From positions 50,001-114,000 of the forward strand of contig WVSP01000001.1 in assembly GCA_015689735.1 (NCBI GenBank): DNA of 64,000 nucleotides. The letters are read 5' to 3'. The notes below the pieces were generated by a model that saw only the letters and a program-made list of their open reading frames with translations, made no database searches and was not told the origin of the DNA. Position 1 is the first letter of the stretch. Every line of letters starts with the position of its first letter. Position numbers and translations under genes: made by a program. The DNA comes from Rhodobacterales bacterium LSUCC0031 (GTDB lineage: Bacteria; Pseudomonadota; Alphaproteobacteria; Rhodobacterales; Rhodobacteraceae). This document shows, in pieces, positions 62,347-64,000 of the stretch.

Positions 62347-63270
62347 ATGAGTGTAACGACCGACCTCACCCCTGACGTTTCCGCACGCCGCCTACCCGAA
62401 GCTCGGGCGGTATTGACCCTGCTCAAGCCAATCACATGGTTTCCGCCGATGTGGGCCTATTTGTGCGGCGCGGTATCGGCTGGTGTCGCACCGTCGGGGC
62501 ATTGGTTGGCAGTGCTGCTAGGGGTGATCTTGGCCGGACCCATCGTCTGCGGGATGAGCCAAGCGGCAAATGACTGGTGCGACCGCCATGTGGACGCGAT
62601 CAACGAACCGCATCGCCCGATCCCCGCGGGAAGGATACCGGGGCGTTGGGGGTTGTGGATCGCGCTGATGATGTCAGCCTTTGCAGCCATGGTCGGTATT
62701 GCGTTGGGGCCATGGGGCTTTGCCGCCACGCTCGTGGCCATCGCCGCCGCTTGGGCCTATTCCGCCGAGCCGGTGCGCCTGAAGCGCTCGGGCTGGTGGG
62801 GGCCGGGCTTGGTCGGGCTTTCCTATGAGACCCTGCCTTGGTTCACCGGGGCGGCGGTCTTGTCGATGGGCGCGCCAAGCTGGCCCGTGGTGATCGTCGC
62901 CCTGCTTTATGGCATCGGCGCGCATGGGATCATGACCCTCAACGATTTCAAGGCACTTGAGGGCGACCGCCAGATGGGGGTCAATTCCCTCCCTGTCACG
63001 CTTGGCCCGGAACGGGCGGCGCGGCTTGCCTGCATCGTCATGGCTGTACCGCAGGTGATCGTGTTTGCACTCTTGTTCTTCGTCTGGGATCGGCCCCTGC
63101 ACGGGCTGGTGATCGCGATGTCGCTGATTGCCCAGGCCTATGCAATGCAAGTGCTTCTGCGCGACCCAAGGGGCCGTGCGCCTTGGTATAACGGCGTGGG
63201 TGTCACGCTATATGTCGCGGGAATGATGGTCACCGCCTTTGCCATCCGCAGCCTGGAGGCGTGGCCTTGA
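62347..63270 (+). CDS. bchG: Bacteriochlorophyll synthase
   Basis: A 307-residue UbiA-family prenyltransferase that attaches the geranylgeranyl (later phytyl) tail to bacteriochlorophyllide a in the membrane. The diphosphate-binding motif QAANDWCDRHVDAINEPHRP and the second motif LNDFKALEGDRQMG are clear; about eight membrane segments. The ATG at 62347 (MSVTTDL) is preferred because an ATG at 62335 lies inside the operator box, but neither has a good ribosome-binding site. Confidence 0.96.
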   Translation: MSVTTDLTPDVSARRLPEARAVLTLLKPITWFPPMWAYLCGAVSAGVAPSGHWLAVLLGVILAGPIVCGMSQAANDWCDRHVDAINEPHRPIPAGRIPGRWGLWIALMMSAFAAMVGIALGPWGFAATLVAIAAAWAYSAEPVRLKRSGWWGPGLVGLSYETLPWFTGAAVLSMGAPSWPVVIVALLYGIGAHGIMTLNDFKALEGDRQMGVNSLPVTLGPERAARLACIVMAVPQVIVFALLFFVWDRPLHGLVIAMSLIAQAYAMQVLLRDPRGRAPWYNGVGVTLYVAGMMVTAFAIRSLEAWP

Positions 63271-64000
63271 CCTTAAGCTGGCTTCAGATCATCCGCCTTG
63301 GGCTGGTGCAGATGGCGCTAGGCGCAATCGTGGTCTTGACCACTTCGACACTTAACCGGTTGATGGTTGTTGAACTTGCCCTGCCCGCCGTTCTGCCGGG
63401 CGCGCTGGTGGCACTTCACTACGGCATCCAGATCACGCGACCGCAATGGGGCTATAAATCCGACACAGGCGGCAAGCGGACCCGGTGGATCATCGGCGGG
63501 ATGGCGATCTTGGCATTGGGCGGTCTTGCAGCGGCCTATGGCGTCGTCGTGATGGAGCGGCAGGCTACCCTTGGGCTGATCATCTCGATCCTTGCCTATG
63601 CCGCCATCGGGGTCGGTGTGGGGGCATCCGGCACCTCGCTTCTGGCACTGCTCGCGACATCGACCGCCCCACGTCGCAGACCGGCGGCCGCCACGATCAC
63701 ATGGCTGATGATGATCTTTGGCATTGCTGTCACGGCCGGTGTTTCTGGTCAGTTCCTCGACCCCTACACCCCCCTACGCCTGATGGAGGTGGTAGGAATC
63801 GTCACCTTTGGTGCCTTTGCGCTGACCTGTCTAGCCGTGCGCGGGATCGAGGCACGCGTCATCGCCCGCCCCGAGGAGGCCAGCGCACCCTTCCTGGAGG
63901 GGCTGCGCGAGGTTTGGGCCGAGCGCAAGGCGCGGATGTTCACCCTGTTCGTGTTCCTCAGCATGACCGCTTATTTCATGCAGGAGTTGATCCTCGAACC
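63267..64000 (+). CDS. PucC/BCD-family MFS protein (bch2-type), 3' end outside window
   Basis: The visible 244 residues start at a TTG (63267) that overlaps the bchG stop (TTGA) and follows GGAGG by 7 bases. The N-terminus (LGLVQMALGAIVVLTTSTLNRLMVVELALPAVLPGALVALHYGIQ) and GYKSDTGGKRTRWII match the LhaA/PucC/Bch2 family, and about seven membrane segments are visible. The gene following bchG in Rhodobacter is of this family, a likely pigment-related transporter. The frame continues to the window end. Confidence 0.88.
   Translation, partial: MTLSWLQIIRLGLVQMALGAIVVLTTSTLNRLMVVELALPAVLPGALVALHYGIQITRPQWGYKSDTGGKRTRWIIGGMAILALGGLAAAYGVVVMERQATLGLIISILAYAAIGVGVGASGTSLLALLATSTAPRRRPAAATITWLMMIFGIAVTAGVSGQFLDPYTPLRLMEVVGIVTFGAFALTCLAVRGIEARVIARPEEASAPFLEGLREVWAERKARMFTLFVFLSMTAYFMQELILE

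Overview
This 64 kb window comes from a GC-rich, phototrophic member of the Rhodobacterales (alphaproteobacteria). The evidence is a large photosynthesis gene cluster in Rhodobacter/Roseobacter-type order (crtIB-tspO, crtA-bchIDO, and a bchFNBHLM-lhaA-puhABC-acsF-puhE-hemA-cyt c2 superoperon next to ppaA-ppsR-bchG), an alphaproteobacterial rimP-nusA-ylxR-infB operon, glutathione-dependent formaldehyde oxidation genes and a saccharopine dehydrogenase-like gene. I cannot name the genus from sequence alone. The photosynthesis genes are typical of purple bacteria. The aerobic ring cyclase AcsF and spheroidene monooxygenase CrtA show capacity for oxygen-dependent pigment synthesis, and the dark-operative reductase BchLNB is also present. 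Nothing here decides whether the organism grows phototrophically with or without oxygen.

Layout. 1-30.4 kb is mostly housekeeping and accessory genes: the start of msrP, two secreted fasciclin-domain proteins, clpB, pyrF, an NfeD/SPFH membrane pair, dinB, an N-formylglutamate amidohydrolase-like gene, tRNA-Val(GAC), rpmJ, an allantoate/carbamoyl-amino-acid hydrolase, a histidine phosphatase, a saccharopine dehydrogenase-like gene, a sulfotransferase-like gene, a divergent Hint-domain gene, dapE, a CAAX-type membrane protease, ilvD followed by three poorly characterised genes, fadH, an AT-rich patch with a small membrane protein, a four-gene operon (AEC transporter, S-formylglutathione hydrolase, HAD phosphatase, ornithine cyclodeaminase-like) with a divergent TetR gene, and a class III alcohol dehydrogenase operon. 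30.4-36.0 kb is the rimP-nusA-ylxR-infB operon with its own promoter, a leader hairpin and a bidirectional terminator.

36.0-64 kb is the photosynthesis cluster. crtI-crtB-tspO (minus) and crtA-bchI-bchD-bchO (plus) diverge from a control region with two TGT-N12-ACA boxes (PpsR/CrtJ operator consensus). A superoperon of about 16 kb on the minus strand, 59625 down to 43594, carries bchF, bchN, bchB, bchH, bchL, bchM, lhaA, puhA, puhB, puhC, an uncharacterised orf, acsF, puhE, hemA and a c2-type cytochrome gene, with mostly overlapping stop/start codons. ppaA (B12-binding antirepressor), ppsR, bchG and a PucC-family transporter run the other way. Two more operator boxes lie between bchF and ppaA and one in front of bchG, so the repressor encoded here probably controls the cluster around it. 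crtCDEF, bchCXYZ and puf are not in the window; the crt end instead abuts infB.

The most unusual observation is a dispersed palindromic element (core GTTTC-NN-AAATATCCCGGGGG followed by one or two GC hairpins) present in four copies. Two lie between convergent genes (8044-8100, 28275-28331), one lies between bchN and bchB (57804-57851), and one lies inside the bchB reading frame (56410-56470), where it encodes about 21 residues of an interdomain linker without breaking the frame. Other points of interest are an AT-rich foreign-looking patch (about 23.6-24.15 kb), a Hint-like protein that seems to lack the usual catalytic residues, a possible attenuator in front of rimP-nusA-infB, and an intercistronic hairpin just after puhA. 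I found no CRISPR array, transposase, phage or defence genes.
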